From positions 62,001 through 126,000 of the forward strand of contig NZ_JAQTIG010000002.1 of assembly GCF_029433515.1 (NCBI RefSeq): a DNA stretch of 64,000 nt, in the 5' to 3' direction. Positions 19,250 through 29,002 of this stretch are shown piece after piece. Origin of the DNA: Lactobacillus sp. ESL0679 (GTDB taxonomy: Bacteria; Bacillota; Bacilli; Lactobacillales; Lactobacillaceae). A model generated the notes under the pieces. It saw nothing but the letters and a program-made list of their open reading frames with translations. It was not told the DNA's origin and did no database searches. Each line of letters opens with the position of its first letter. The first letter of the stretch is position 1. Made by a program: the position numbers and the translations under genes.

Positions 19250-19279
19250 GTGGTAGAAAGTGGTGAAATGTGGTAAATT
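19250..19279 (+). promoter_or_regulatory. MraZ operator repeats overlapping the mraZ promoter
   Basis: Three direct repeats GTGGTAGAAA, GTGGTGAAAT and GTGGTAAATT follow one another with an exact ten-base period. MraZ of E. coli and mycoplasmas is known to bind short G-rich direct repeats upstream of its own gene. The last repeat contains TGGTAAATT, which reads as an extended -10 element, so MraZ binding would block the promoter. Binding here is inferred from position and spacing. Confidence 0.75.
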
Positions 19280-19302
19280 ATTCATTGGAAGGGGGCTAAA
19301 CC

Positions 19303-19734
19303 ATGTTCATGGGCGAATATCACCACAATCTTGACAGCAAAGGGCGGTTAATTATCCCTGCTCGTTTGCGAGAACAGATTGGTGATAAGATGGTATTTAC
19401 CCGCGGAATGGAAGGCTGTATTTTCGGCTATACCACCGAGGCATGGCAGAAAATTGAAGCTAAGTTAGCGCAACTTCCGTTGACTAAGAGAAACGCGCGT
19501 AGTTTTACGCGTTTGTTTTACTCTGGTGCGATGGAATGCGAATTCGACAAGCAGGGGCGCGTCAATCTGACCACAACATTGAAGAAGCATGCTAACCTGA
19601 CAAAAGAATGTGTCATTATTGGGGTTTCTGACCGAATTGAAATTTGGGCTAAGGAGCGTTGGGAAAGCTTCAGTGATGAAGCAAACGAAAACTATGATGA
19701 CATTGCTGAAGATTTGGACGATATTGAACTATAA
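19303..19734 (+). CDS. mraZ: Transcriptional regulator MraZ
   Basis: The 143-residue protein has two SpoVT/AbrB-type DNA-binding halves, each with the DSKGRLIIPARLR-like signature (residues 10-22 and about 82-94, DKQGRVNLTTTL). MraZ forms a ring-shaped oligomer that represses the division cluster. An AAGGGGG site seven bases upstream supports the first ATG over the ATG two codons later. It lies two bases ahead of rsmH and leads the cluster. Confidence 0.96.
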   Translation: MFMGEYHHNLDSKGRLIIPARLREQIGDKMVFTRGMEGCIFGYTTEAWQKIEAKLAQLPLTKRNARSFTRLFYSGAMECEFDKQGRVNLTTTLKKHANLTKECVIIGVSDRIEIWAKERWESFSDEANENYDDIAEDLDDIEL

Positions 19735-19737
19735 ATT

Positions 19738-20685
19738 ATGGAATTCAAACACACCAGTGTACTCTTACACGAAACAATAGATAATTTAAAACCAAAAAAC
19801 GATGGTCTATACGTAGATGCTACTTTTGGCGGTGGTGGACACGCAAGATATTTGTTAAGTAAGCTTGAACGAGGAACATTGATTGGTTTTGACCAAGATG
19901 AATACGCAATAAAATCGGCTAAGTTGAACTTTGCTGATTTATTGCAGGCTGACAGTAATCCTAAGTTAGAGTTAGTTCATGACAATTTTAGTCATTTGCA
20001 GAAGAATCTGGTTGAGCTAGGTTATACAGATGGCATTGACGGAATTTACTATGATTTGGGCGTTTCTTCACCTCAGTTTGATCAGGCAGGACGTGGCTTT
20101 TCGTACCGCTTTGATGCTCGGTTAGATATGAGGATGGATCAAAGCCAGACTCTTGATGCTTATCAATTAGTGAACAACTCAAGTCAAAAGGACTTGGCAG
20201 CTATTTTGTACAAATATGGCGATGAAAAGTTTTCACGTCAAATTGCCCGTAAAATCGTTGAAAGAAGGCAGATTAAGCCAGTTGAAACGACGTTTGAACT
20301 GGTTGATCTGATTAAGGAAGCAATTCCTGCATATGCAAGACGAACGGGAGGACATCCAGCGAAGAAAACTTTTCAGGCACTGCGAGTGGCTGTTAATCAT
20401 GAGCTTGATGTCCTTAGAGAATCTCTTGAGGAAGCTATCGAACTTTTACGACCTAATGGTAGAATTAGCGTGATTACCTTTCAGTCTGACGAAGACAAGA
20501 TTGTTAAGAATATCTTCAAAAAGTATTCTGAGGTTGAGGTGCCACGTGGGATGCCAATGATACCAGACAGTATGAGGCCAATGCTTCGTTTGGTTAATCG
20601 TAAACCGATTGTTGCTTCTGCTGAAGAGTTAGATAACAATAATCGCTCACACAGTGCAAAATTGCGAGTTGCGGAAAAATTGTAA
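19738..20685 (+). CDS. rsmH: 16S rRNA (cytosine(1402)-N(4))-methyltransferase RsmH
   Basis: The 315-residue class I methyltransferase (also called MraW) methylates C1402 in the ribosomal P site using S-adenosylmethionine. The SAM motif is [16 protein letters not shown] near residue 25, and [15 protein letters not shown] lies near residue 102. The second position in the cluster, straight after mraZ, is invariant in Firmicutes. Confidence 0.97.
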   Translation: MEFKHTSVLLHETIDNLKPKNDGLYVDATFGGGGHARYLLSKLERGTLIGFDQDEYAIKSAKLNFADLLQADSNPKLELVHDNFSHLQKNLVELGYTDGIDGIYYDLGVSSPQFDQAGRGFSYRFDARLDMRMDQSQTLDAYQLVNNSSQKDLAAILYKYGDEKFSRQIARKIVERRQIKPVETTFELVDLIKEAIPAYARRTGGHPAKKTFQALRVAVNHELDVLRESLEEAIELLRPNGRISVITFQSDEDKIVKNIFKKYSEVEVPRGMPMIPDSMRPMLRLVNRKPIVASAEELDNNNRSHSAKLRVAEKL

Positions 20686-20697
20686 AGAGGAAAAAAG

Positions 20698-21060
20698 ATG
20701 GCTGATAATTTAGCGAGAAAAATAGAGTTTAATCCTAATAAGCAAACGGAAACCGAAACTCATCAGCGATTGGTTCTTGACCATCGTCGCGTTACTTGGT
20801 CTGCTTTCGAAAAATCTTTGCTTGTATTAGGAGCCTTAATAACTTTGGGTTTAATGACCCTGTTAGTTTCTTCTAGTATTTCTGCTACTTCAGCTCAGCA
20901 TGAACTCACCAACGTGGAACAGTCTGTTGCTAAAAAACAGAGTCAAGTTAGTGACTTACATCAAGAAATAGGTGAGTTAACCTCAAGTGCGCGCATGAAT
21001 AAGATTGCCCGCAGCAAAGGGTTAACTTTAATTGAAAAGAATATTAGGACTATTCACTAA
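20698..21060 (+). CDS. ftsL: Cell division protein FtsL
   Basis: The 120-residue bitopic protein has a cytoplasmic tail, one transmembrane helix (about residues 41-60) and an extracytoplasmic leucine-zipper-like coiled coil (about 66-100). FtsL forms a complex with DivIB and DivIC in the divisome. The sequence is poorly conserved in the family, so the call rests on topology and position between rsmH and the PBP gene, whose start shares its last base. Confidence 0.9.
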   Translation: MADNLARKIEFNPNKQTETETHQRLVLDHRRVTWSAFEKSLLVLGALITLGLMTLLVSSSISATSAQHELTNVEQSVAKKQSQVSDLHQEIGELTSSARMNKIARSKGLTLIEKNIRTIH

Positions 21061-23225
21061 TGAAAAGACGCATTAGTAATTTAAATGTACAAAAATCCAA
21101 AGCACACAGCTACCGCTTCACAGTAGGGAGATTTCTCCAAGTAGCTGTAGCTTTGGTTTTTCTTGTATTTACAGGTAGATTTTTATATATTGGTATCTCT
21201 CAGAAAGTTAGTGGTGAGAATTTAAGCCAGCGCACGGAGCAACTTTATAAGCGCAATGAGGTGCTGAAGGCTAATCGTGGGACAATTTATGACCGTAACG
21301 GCTTGGTAGTTGCTCAGGACTCACATTTATATACTGTGTATGCCATCTTGGATAAATCTTCCATCAATTATCACAATAAACCTGAATATGTGGTTAATAA
21401 AGAAGAAACTGCTGAGAAATTAGCTAAGGTCTTGCCACTTTCAGCAGATAAAATTTTGCATTACTTAAATCCTGCTCGTACGGCCTTTCAAGTACAGTTT
21501 GGAGCTACTGGTAGTAATTTAACTAAAGAAGAAAAAAGTAAAATTGAGCAGATGAAGTTGCCGGGGATTAAGTTCTTTGAAACGCCTGCACGATTATATC
21601 CGAACGGCAACTTCGCCTCACACGTTGTTGGGATTGCCACGCCTGAATATAATAAGAAAGCAAATTCGGAAAATTTGACGGGTACAATGGGACTAGAAGC
21701 TTGGTATGATAAGCTCTTGACGGGTAAAGATGGTTACCGTATTTCATCAGTTGATGCATCTAACTATCAAACGCCCAATAACACACAGAATTATCAAGCT
21801 CCCAAAAATGGTGATAACCTTTATCTAACAATTGATTCGCAACTGCAAGATTATTTGGAAAATCGGCTAACCTATGTGCAAAGGACCTATAACCCAGTTT
21901 CGATGACGGCAGTTGTTGAAGATATGAAAACGGGTAAGGTACTGGCAGCGTCTCAGAGACCAACGTTTAATCCGCAGACTAAAAAGGGGATGTCCAAGTC
22001 GTATCGGGATATTTTAGTTCAGGATGTCTATGAACCCGGCTCTGTTTTTAAAGTCTTAACTTTGTCGGCTTCAGTTAATAGTGGTAATTTCCATCCAAAT
22101 CAATATTATAATTCTGGCTCGGTCACTGTTAGTGGCTCGACAATTCATGACTGGCAGACTTCTGGATGGGGCAGTATTCCGTTTTCCCAGGCTTTTCCGC
22201 GATCAAGTAATACCGGTTTTGTTCATATTGAGCAGCAGATGGGCGCTAAGACTTGGCGTAAATACTTGCGCAAGTTTCATATTGGTAAAAAAACTGGCGT
22301 CACCTTGCCCGGAGAGCAAGTGGGACTGCTAGCTTTCAAGTCGCCGATTGATCAAGCAGTAACTAGTTTTGGTCAGGGTGTTAACGTTAATGTTATGCAA
22401 ATGATACAGGCGTTTAGCAGCTTGGCCAATGATGGTCAGATGGTTAAGCCGCAGTTTGTCGAAAAAGTAACGGATCCCGATGGCAAAACAATTACTGGCT
22501 ATCAAATTAAAAATGTTGGCCAGCCGGTATATTCTGCAGCGACGGCGCAAACAGTTTTGGCTAATATGCGGCGCGTCTTGAATAAGCGCATTGGTACGGG
22601 TTATGCCTATAAGATGAGCAACGCAAGTATTGCCGTTAAAACAGGAACGGCCCAGATTGCTAATCCTAAAGGCGGTGGCTACTTAAAAGGAGACAGCAAC
22701 TATGTCTTTTCAGTGGTTGGTGTAACTCCAGCTAAGCACCCGCGTTACTGCATTTATATCACCATGAAGCAGCCACGACGGATGGTAAAGCCAGCAGAAA
22801 CTATTCTGTCATCAATTTTCAAGCCAATGATGAGACAAACCATTTTAATGGCAAAAAACGCTCAAGATGATTCGACTGTCGTCAAAGTTCCTAATTTAAA
22901 GGGTTTAACTTATTCTGCCGCTGAGCAAAAAGTGCAACAGATTGGGTTACGAATTGTTAAGATTGGCACAGGTAATAAAATTATCTCTCAGTCGTATGCT
23001 AGGGGGCAAAAAAAGCAGTCAGGTCAGCGAATGTTTGTTTTGACTTCTGGTAAGATTATCTGCCCAGATATGAAAAACTGGACACTTGATGACTTGCATC
23101 AATTTGCAGACCTAACTGGTGTTAAGCTGAAAGTTGTCGGCAGCGGCGTTGTCAAGCGGCAAAGCATACCACCAAAGACCAAACTTAAGTCAAAGACCAA
23201 AATTGTAATTAATTTAAAGGAGTAA
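21060..23225 (+). CDS. Division penicillin-binding protein (FtsI/PBP2x class) with PASTA domains
   Basis: The 721-residue class B transpeptidase cross-links septal peptidoglycan. It has an N-terminal membrane anchor (about residues 25-45), a dimerisation domain, and a transpeptidase domain with the active serine in GSVFK (about residue 325), SSN (about 383) and KTGTAQ (about 526). Two PASTA domains occupy about residues 605-720 ([18 protein letters not shown] and [15 protein letters not shown]), as in PBP2x. It lies between ftsL and mraY in the usual order. Confidence 0.95.
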   Translation: MKRRISNLNVQKSKAHSYRFTVGRFLQVAVALVFLVFTGRFLYIGISQKVSGENLSQRTEQLYKRNEVLKANRGTIYDRNGLVVAQDSHLYTVYAILDKSSINYHNKPEYVVNKEETAEKLAKVLPLSADKILHYLNPARTAFQVQFGATGSNLTKEEKSKIEQMKLPGIKFFETPARLYPNGNFASHVVGIATPEYNKKANSENLTGTMGLEAWYDKLLTGKDGYRISSVDASNYQTPNNTQNYQAPKNGDNLYLTIDSQLQDYLENRLTYVQRTYNPVSMTAVVEDMKTGKVLAASQRPTFNPQTKKGMSKSYRDILVQDVYEPGSVFKVLTLSASVNSGNFHPNQYYNSGSVTVSGSTIHDWQTSGWGSIPFSQAFPRSSNTGFVHIEQQMGAKTWRKYLRKFHIGKKTGVTLPGEQVGLLAFKSPIDQAVTSFGQGVNVNVMQMIQAFSSLANDGQMVKPQFVEKVTDPDGKTITGYQIKNVGQPVYSAATAQTVLANMRRVLNKRIGTGYAYKMSNASIAVKTGTAQIANPKGGGYLKGDSNYVFSVVGVTPAKHPRYCIYITMKQPRRMVKPAETILSSIFKPMMRQTILMAKNAQDDSTVVKVPNLKGLTYSAAEQKVQQIGLRIVKIGTGNKIISQSYARGQKKQSGQRMFVLTSGKIICPDMKNWTLDDLHQFADLTGVKLKVVGSGVVKRQSIPPKTKLKSKTKIVINLKE

Positions 23226-23232
23226 ACACAAT

Positions 23233-24195
23233 ATGCTCATTATTAGCATCATTGCATTAGTTAGTTCATTAGTTTTAACGGCAATCTTTTTGCCGTGGAT
23301 GATTATTTTTATGCGTTCGCATCATGAGGGGCAAGAAATTCGTGATGAGGGACCCAAATGGCACCAAAAAAAGTCTGGCACCCCAACAATGGGTGGTGTT
23401 ATTTTCGTTTTAGCAGCAGCGATTTCCTCTGTATGGGTTTCTGCTTGGCAGCATAATATTAACAAAACCATTTGGATTTTGGTGATTAGTCTTCTGGGAT
23501 ACGGGATTATCGGCTTTCTGGATGATGGGATTAAGCTCTTTTATAAACGGAATTTAGGTTTACGAGCTTGGCAAAAGTTATTACTGCAAATTTTGATTGC
23601 AGTAGTTATTGTGGGAATTGCGATCACTGACAACTTTAAATTTAATTTGTTTATCCCATTCTTTGGCGTAATTAGTAGTGTGCTTTTGTTTACGCTGTTT
23701 ATCATTTTTTGGTTAGTTGGGTTCTCAAATGCAGTTAATCTTTCAGATGGCCTTGATGGCCTAGCAACAGGTCTTTCAATTGTCGCCTACGGAACATATG
23801 CTTATTTGGCTTTTAAGCAAAATAACTTTGCTATTTTAATTTTTTGTATGAGCGTGATTGGCGGTTTAATTTCGTTCTTCATTTTTAATCATAAGCCTGC
23901 TAAAATCTTTATGGGTGATGCTGGGTCACTTGCTTTAGGTGGGGGACTTGCAGCCGTCAGCGTCTTCTTAAATCGGCCGTGGTCACTGCTTTTAATCGGT
24001 ATTGTGTTTGTATGTGAAACTGCAAGTGTTATTTTACAGGTGATTTCATTTCAAACAACTGGCAAGCGGATTTTTAAGATGACACCAATCCACCATCATT
24101 TTGAAATGCTGGGCTGGTCGGAATGGAAGGTTGATATTGTCTTCTGGTTAGTTGGATTGATTGGTAGTATGTTGTATTTAGTAATCTGGGGTTAA
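23233..24195 (+). CDS. mraY: Phospho-N-acetylmuramoyl-pentapeptide transferase
   Basis: The 320-residue integral membrane enzyme with about ten helices makes lipid I from UDP-MurNAc-pentapeptide and undecaprenyl phosphate. Signatures are GTPTMGG near residue 50, [16 protein letters not shown] near 96, [15 protein letters not shown] near 166, and the C-terminal PIHHHFEM. It acts between MurD/MurF and MurG in the pathway and is in the standard cluster position. Confidence 0.98.
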   Translation: MLIISIIALVSSLVLTAIFLPWMIIFMRSHHEGQEIRDEGPKWHQKKSGTPTMGGVIFVLAAAISSVWVSAWQHNINKTIWILVISLLGYGIIGFLDDGIKLFYKRNLGLRAWQKLLLQILIAVVIVGIAITDNFKFNLFIPFFGVISSVLLFTLFIIFWLVGFSNAVNLSDGLDGLATGLSIVAYGTYAYLAFKQNNFAILIFCMSVIGGLISFFIFNHKPAKIFMGDAGSLALGGGLAAVSVFLNRPWSLLLIGIVFVCETASVILQVISFQTTGKRIFKMTPIHHHFEMLGWSEWKVDIVFWLVGLIGSMLYLVIWG

Positions 24196-24205
24196 GATAG
24201 TAAAA

Positions 24206-25585
24206 ATGAAACAGATTGACACTTATAAGAATAAGAATATTTTGGTTTTAGGGCTGGGAAAGAGCGGTTTTGCAGTAAGTACGTTATTGCTTAAACTTGG
24301 TGCAAAGCTGACTTTGAATGATAAGGCCGATTTAACGCAAAATGAACACGCACAGGAATTGGAGAAGATGGGAGTTCGGGTAATTGGCGGACACCATCCA
24401 ACCGAATTATTTGACCAAGAACACTTTGATTATTTGGTTAAAAATCCGGGTATTCCTTACGAAAACCCAATGGTGCAAAAGGCAACTGAATTAAAAGTGC
24501 CAATTATTACCGAGCCTGAAATTGCATTAAGCGTTAGTGAAGCACCGTACGTTTGTGTTACTGGATCAAATGGTAAAACAACAACTGTGATGTTAACACA
24601 ACAAATTTTGGATAATCATTTGGCTAAAAGTGGCCATCATGCCTATGCTGTAGGTAATATTGGTGTTCCGATTTCTAAAGTAGTCACTACGGCAACTAAG
24701 AATGATATTCTTGTAGTTGAAATTTCTAGCTTCCAATTACTGGGAGTAACCGATATTAATCCGCGAGTTGCAGCAATCGTTGATATTTATCATAATGTTC
24801 ACCTCGATTATCATAAAACTTTTGCCAATTACGTTAATGCCAAGTTGAACGTGACAAGAACTCAGTCTGCAGATAATTACTTTATTGCTAACCTGGATCA
24901 AAAAGAGATTTTGACTCAAGAACAAGCTGCTACAAAAGCTCGAATTCAAACTTTCTCAGAAACTGATCGAACTGCTGATTATTTTATTGCGGATGGCTAT
25001 TTGCAAAGTCAATCAGAAAAGATTATTAAAACTAGTGCAATGAAATTGCCGGGAATTCATAATCAGCAAAATGCCTTAGTTGCAATTGCGATTAGTAAGT
25101 TGATGGGAGCAGATGACGAAGATATTCAAGCGGTTCTAACTACTTTTACTGGTGCAAAGCACCGTTTGCAATATGTTATGACCCTTGATAACCGTAAAAT
25201 TTACAATGATTCCAAGTCAACTAATATTGAAGCAGCAACTGTAGCAATTCCATCATTTACTGAGCCTGAAGTGTTAATTGCTGGTGGTCTTGACCGTGGC
25301 TTTACCTTTGATTCCTTAGTGCCGCTATTTAAAAAGCACGTTAAAGCAATCGTGCTTTATGGTGAAACGCGCTATTTATTGGCTGATGCTGCTCGTAAAG
25401 CTGGAATTAAGCAAATTGTAATTGAAAACACGTTGCAAGAAGCAGTGCCTAAGGCATACGAACTGACTGCTGCTGGAGATGTTTTGTTGTTTTCACCTGC
25501 ATGTGCTTCATGGGATCAGTTTAAGACCTTTGAAGATCGTGGTAATTACTTTGTAAAGTTTGTTAAGGATTTAAAGACAAAATAA
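24206..25585 (+). CDS. murD: UDP-N-acetylmuramoyl-L-alanine--D-glutamate ligase
   Basis: The 459-residue cytosolic Mur ligase adds D-glutamate to UDP-MurNAc-L-Ala using ATP. The N-terminal UDP-binding fold shows VLGLGKSGFAV at residues 13-23, the ATP loop GSNGKTTT is near 119-126, and the ligase C-domain shows YNDSKSTNIEA near 334. Other Mur ligases (murC, murE, murF) are absent from the cluster, as is usual in lactobacilli. Confidence 0.98.
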   Translation: MKQIDTYKNKNILVLGLGKSGFAVSTLLLKLGAKLTLNDKADLTQNEHAQELEKMGVRVIGGHHPTELFDQEHFDYLVKNPGIPYENPMVQKATELKVPIITEPEIALSVSEAPYVCVTGSNGKTTTVMLTQQILDNHLAKSGHHAYAVGNIGVPISKVVTTATKNDILVVEISSFQLLGVTDINPRVAAIVDIYHNVHLDYHKTFANYVNAKLNVTRTQSADNYFIANLDQKEILTQEQAATKARIQTFSETDRTADYFIADGYLQSQSEKIIKTSAMKLPGIHNQQNALVAIAISKLMGADDEDIQAVLTTFTGAKHRLQYVMTLDNRKIYNDSKSTNIEAATVAIPSFTEPEVLIAGGLDRGFTFDSLVPLFKKHVKAIVLYGETRYLLADAARKAGIKQIVIENTLQEAVPKAYELTAAGDVLLFSPACASWDQFKTFEDRGNYFVKFVKDLKTK

Positions 25586-25586
25586 A

Positions 25587-26693
25587 ATGAGAATTATTTT
25601 TACTGGTGGTGGCACTGGCGGCCATATTTATCCAATTATGGCAATTATTGAGCGCTTAAAACAGCGGCAATTGGCGACAAATGATGAAATCTTGTTTGTC
25701 GGTACTAAACGTGGCTTGGAATCTAAAATTGTTCCAGCAGCTGGAGTTAAGTTTACAACTATTGAAATTCAGGGTTTTAACCGCAAGCATTTGTTAAAAA
25801 ATTTCAGTACCATTAATATGTTTGTTAAGGCAACTAAATCTGCTAAAAAGATTTTACAGGAATTTAAGCCGGATATTGTCTTGGGAACTGGTGGTTATGT
25901 TAGTGGCGCAATTGTCTATGAAGCTGCCAAGATGGGCATTCCGACAATGATTCACGAATCAAATTCGGTCGTCGGCGTTGCCAACAAGTTTTTAGGGCAT
26001 TATGTGGACAAGATTTGTTACACCTTTGATGATGCCGCTAACCAATTTTCAGAAAAGAAAAAACTGGTTAAAACAGGCAATCCGCGTTCACAACAAGTTT
26101 TAGGTTTGAATGAGAGACATATTAATTTAGAAGCTGAATGGAACTTTAATCCTAAAATTCCAACTGTGCTTGTGTTTGGCGGCTCACGTGGTGCTTTGGC
26201 AATTAATCGGGTGATGTTGCAGTCGATATTAAAACTGAAAAATAAACCATATCAAATTGTTTGGGCAACGGGCAATTTGTATTATGATAAAGTGCAGGAG
26301 AAGCTGCAGGGAATCGATTATGGTACTAACATTAAAATCTTGCCGTATATCAAGGATATGCCTGCAGTATTACCTGAAATGACTTGTGTGATTTCACGTT
26401 CTGGTGCTACCAGTATTGCGGAATTTACCGCATTGGGTGTTCCCGCAATTTTAATCCCTAGTCCTAATGTAACTCATAATCACCAAATGAAAAATGCAAC
26501 TGATTTAGAAAAAGCGGGTGCGGCATTAGTAATTGCAGAAAAGGATTTAAATCCTAATAGTTTCATTTCTTCAATCGATCATATTTTACTTGACACAAAA
26601 TATGCAAATGAAATGAGCAAATCATCTAAGCAATTAGGCGTACCTGATGCTTCTGATCAGGTAATCAAAGTGATGCAAGCAATTGCTAAATAA
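25587..26693 (+). CDS. murG: UDP-N-acetylglucosamine--MurNAc-(pentapeptide) pyrophosphoryl-undecaprenol GlcNAc transferase
   Basis: The 368-residue GT28 glycosyltransferase makes lipid II on the inner face of the membrane. The N-terminal GGTGGHIYP loop (residues 6-14), IHESNSVVGVANK near 129, FGGSRGALAIN near 198, and the C-terminal SRSGATSIAE donor-binding motif near 270 are all present. It begins two bases after the murD stop. Confidence 0.98.
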   Translation: MRIIFTGGGTGGHIYPIMAIIERLKQRQLATNDEILFVGTKRGLESKIVPAAGVKFTTIEIQGFNRKHLLKNFSTINMFVKATKSAKKILQEFKPDIVLGTGGYVSGAIVYEAAKMGIPTMIHESNSVVGVANKFLGHYVDKICYTFDDAANQFSEKKKLVKTGNPRSQQVLGLNERHINLEAEWNFNPKIPTVLVFGGSRGALAINRVMLQSILKLKNKPYQIVWATGNLYYDKVQEKLQGIDYGTNIKILPYIKDMPAVLPEMTCVISRSGATSIAEFTALGVPAILIPSPNVTHNHQMKNATDLEKAGAALVIAEKDLNPNSFISSIDHILLDTKYANEMSKSSKQLGVPDASDQVIKVMQAIAK

Positions 26694-26714
26694 TAGGTAA
26701 GGGAGGCGAAGCGG

Positions 26715-27569
26715 ATGTCAAAAAAACGGGTAACCAAGATTGATCCTAACGAAAAATTAGCACATTATCTGGATCATCGGGCTGACCAAAACAGGCATCA
26801 GCACCATAAAAATAAGGTTTCTGCCTCGCTTAATCACTTACACAGTGAGCGTAAATCAGCATTAGTTAGACGCTTAGGCTTGATTATTGGTATTGCTTTG
26901 GTGGCAATTATTGGTTTAGGTTATTATATTTCTCCTCTAGCTGATGTTAGAAGTGTTCAGGTTCAAGGCAGTGATGACTTACCAGTTAAAGAAGTGGTTG
27001 CAACATCAGGAATTAAGGCTAGTGGTAAGGTTTGTGATTATCTACTTAAACAGTCGGTAATTAGTCAAAAGTTAGCCAATAAATATACAGAAGTTAAAAA
27101 TGCTCGGATTACGATCCAAAATTTTAATCACCTAATTATCCATATCAATGAATTTAAAACAATTAGTTATATTAAAACGGATAATAGGTACCGTAAAATT
27201 CTTTCACATGGTAAACTAGGTACAAGGCTCTTACCATGGAACATGGTGGATCATGATAAGCCGATTTTTGTAGGTTATAGTCATAAAGTTTCTTTAAAAC
27301 AGGATCTTTCGTTATTTAATAGTTTACCCGACGATTTTCAGGAACAAATTAAGTTATTAAGTGGTAATACTAGACGTAAATCTCAGGTTATTTTTGTAAT
27401 GAAGGATGGCAATGTAATTACCGGCAATATTTCTACTCTCAAAGATAAAATAAAGTACTATAATAAAATCAAATCTAAAGTAAAGAAGAATAGTTTAATT
27501 GATTTAGAAGTAGGGGTTTTTAGTAGACCGCTAACAGCAAGTGAGAAGAAGGCTTATGGCATATCGTAA
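26715..27569 (+). CDS. divIB: Cell division protein DivIB/FtsQ
   Basis: The 284-residue bitopic protein has a basic cytoplasmic tail of about 55 residues, a transmembrane helix (about 59-77) and an extracytoplasmic POTRA domain starting at LADVRSVQVQGSDDLPVKEV (about residue 75). DivIB stabilises FtsL and DivIC in the divisome. The start ATG is preceded by a GGGAGGCG site. Name and role follow from topology and position between murG and ftsA. Confidence 0.92.
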   Translation: MSKKRVTKIDPNEKLAHYLDHRADQNRHQHHKNKVSASLNHLHSERKSALVRRLGLIIGIALVAIIGLGYYISPLADVRSVQVQGSDDLPVKEVVATSGIKASGKVCDYLLKQSVISQKLANKYTEVKNARITIQNFNHLIIHINEFKTISYIKTDNRYRKILSHGKLGTRLLPWNMVDHDKPIFVGYSHKVSLKQDLSLFNSLPDDFQEQIKLLSGNTRRKSQVIFVMKDGNVITGNISTLKDKIKYYNKIKSKVKKNSLIDLEVGVFSRPLTASEKKAYGIS

Positions 27570-27625
27570 ACTTGATTAGCATTTTATTAAGAATTTACTA
27601 GTTGAGCATCGATGGGGGGTTAATT

Positions 27626-28987
27626 TTGGACAATTCAAATTTATTAGTAGGCCTTGATATAGGTACTACAAGCGTGAAGGCAGTAGTCGCCGATTCCGGT
27701 AAAGTGATTGGCGCGGTTGCAATTCCTAACAAGGGGATGCGGCATGGTAATATCGTTGATATTGATGAGACAGCAAGTGCGATTAGTCGTGCACTGAAAG
27801 AAATTGCCGATAAGACAAATGCGCGGATTTATAGCGTGGTTACGGGAATTCCTGTAGGCCTTTTGCAACTTGAAACAGCCAGTGATCTGATTAATGTTAG
27901 TGATAATGGTCAAGAAGTTGGTAATAGCGACGTTAAGCGTGTTTTACGGGCTGCAGTCAAATCTGCAGTTAAAAATGAACGGGAGCCAATAGCGTTTTTA
28001 CCGAGTCGATTTTTAATTGATGGAAAAACCGAAGTTGATGACCCCCGGAAGATGATTGCGCATTCCCTTGCAGTTCAAGGAATTTTGCTGACGGCTCCAG
28101 CTAGTCCATTGCATAATATTAAAAAAGCAATTGAACGTGCTGGCTACCAGAACAATTTCTTTGTGCCAACCCCTCTGGCTATTGCAAGTGTTGCTCTTGA
28201 CGAAAGTGAACGTACTTTTGGATCAATTATCCTTGACTTAGGCGGCGGTGTGACTACCGCGACTGTTATTCATGACGGTCAAATTAAGTATGCAAACATT
28301 GATTTTGAAGGCGGCAGTGATATTAGCAATGATATTTCGGTTGTCCTTAGTACTTCCAAAAAGGATGCAGAGCAGATTAAACTCGATTATGGCTATGCTG
28401 ATCCGGAATTAGCTTCAGAAAAAGACAAGTTTGCAGTTAACAGTGTTGGCACTGATGGTCAGCAAATGGTTGATGAGGTGTACTTGAGTAATATTATTAA
28501 CGCTCGTTTAATGCAAACAATTGGGCGAATTGGTAAAGGTTTAGCTAAGCATGATGCATTAAAATTACCGGGTGGGATTATTATCACCGGTGGTAACAGT
28601 TTGCTTCAAGGAATTGATAACATCGTTGCTAATACTTTAAAGGTGAAAACACGGATTTATCAGCCTGATCAGATTGGTATGCGCAATCCTGTATATTCTG
28701 CAGCCTATGGTATTGTTAACTACTCGTATAAAATGTCTGATATTGATTTTTTGGTTATCAGTGCAATTTATGGTAAGAGTCTCGTTGGTCAAACTGACGA
28801 TGAGCCCAAGCGGGAGAATGTAAAAAAATCGCAAAGACCGACGACTGCTAGTGAAACCAAAGTAAAAGAAGAATATAATAGACATGAGTTGCGAAAACAA
28901 GATAAGACAGCGCAACATAAACAAACAGATACTAATCAAAACAAAAATAAAGGCATTAAGAACTTCTTGAAAAAGTTTTTCGATTAA
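27626..28987 (+). CDS. ftsA: Cell division protein FtsA
   Basis: The 453-residue actin-like protein tethers FtsZ to the membrane. The ATP-binding segment GLDIGTTSVKAVV is at about residues 9-21, ILDLGGGVTTATV is near 205, and TGGNSLLQGI near 327. I choose the TTG at 27626 because GGGGGG lies seven bases upstream; an earlier in-frame TTG at 27602 would place that site inside the gene. The tail beyond about residue 390 is charged and ends KGIKNFLKKFFD, an amphipathic membrane-targeting helix. Confidence 0.93.
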   Translation: MDNSNLLVGLDIGTTSVKAVVADSGKVIGAVAIPNKGMRHGNIVDIDETASAISRALKEIADKTNARIYSVVTGIPVGLLQLETASDLINVSDNGQEVGNSDVKRVLRAAVKSAVKNEREPIAFLPSRFLIDGKTEVDDPRKMIAHSLAVQGILLTAPASPLHNIKKAIERAGYQNNFFVPTPLAIASVALDESERTFGSIILDLGGGVTTATVIHDGQIKYANIDFEGGSDISNDISVVLSTSKKDAEQIKLDYGYADPELASEKDKFAVNSVGTDGQQMVDEVYLSNIINARLMQTIGRIGKGLAKHDALKLPGGIIITGGNSLLQGIDNIVANTLKVKTRIYQPDQIGMRNPVYSAAYGIVNYSYKMSDIDFLVISAIYGKSLVGQTDDEPKRENVKKSQRPTTASETKVKEEYNRHELRKQDKTAQHKQTDTNQNKNKGIKNFLKKFFD

Positions 28988-29002
28988 AGGTGGTTAATTT
29001 AG

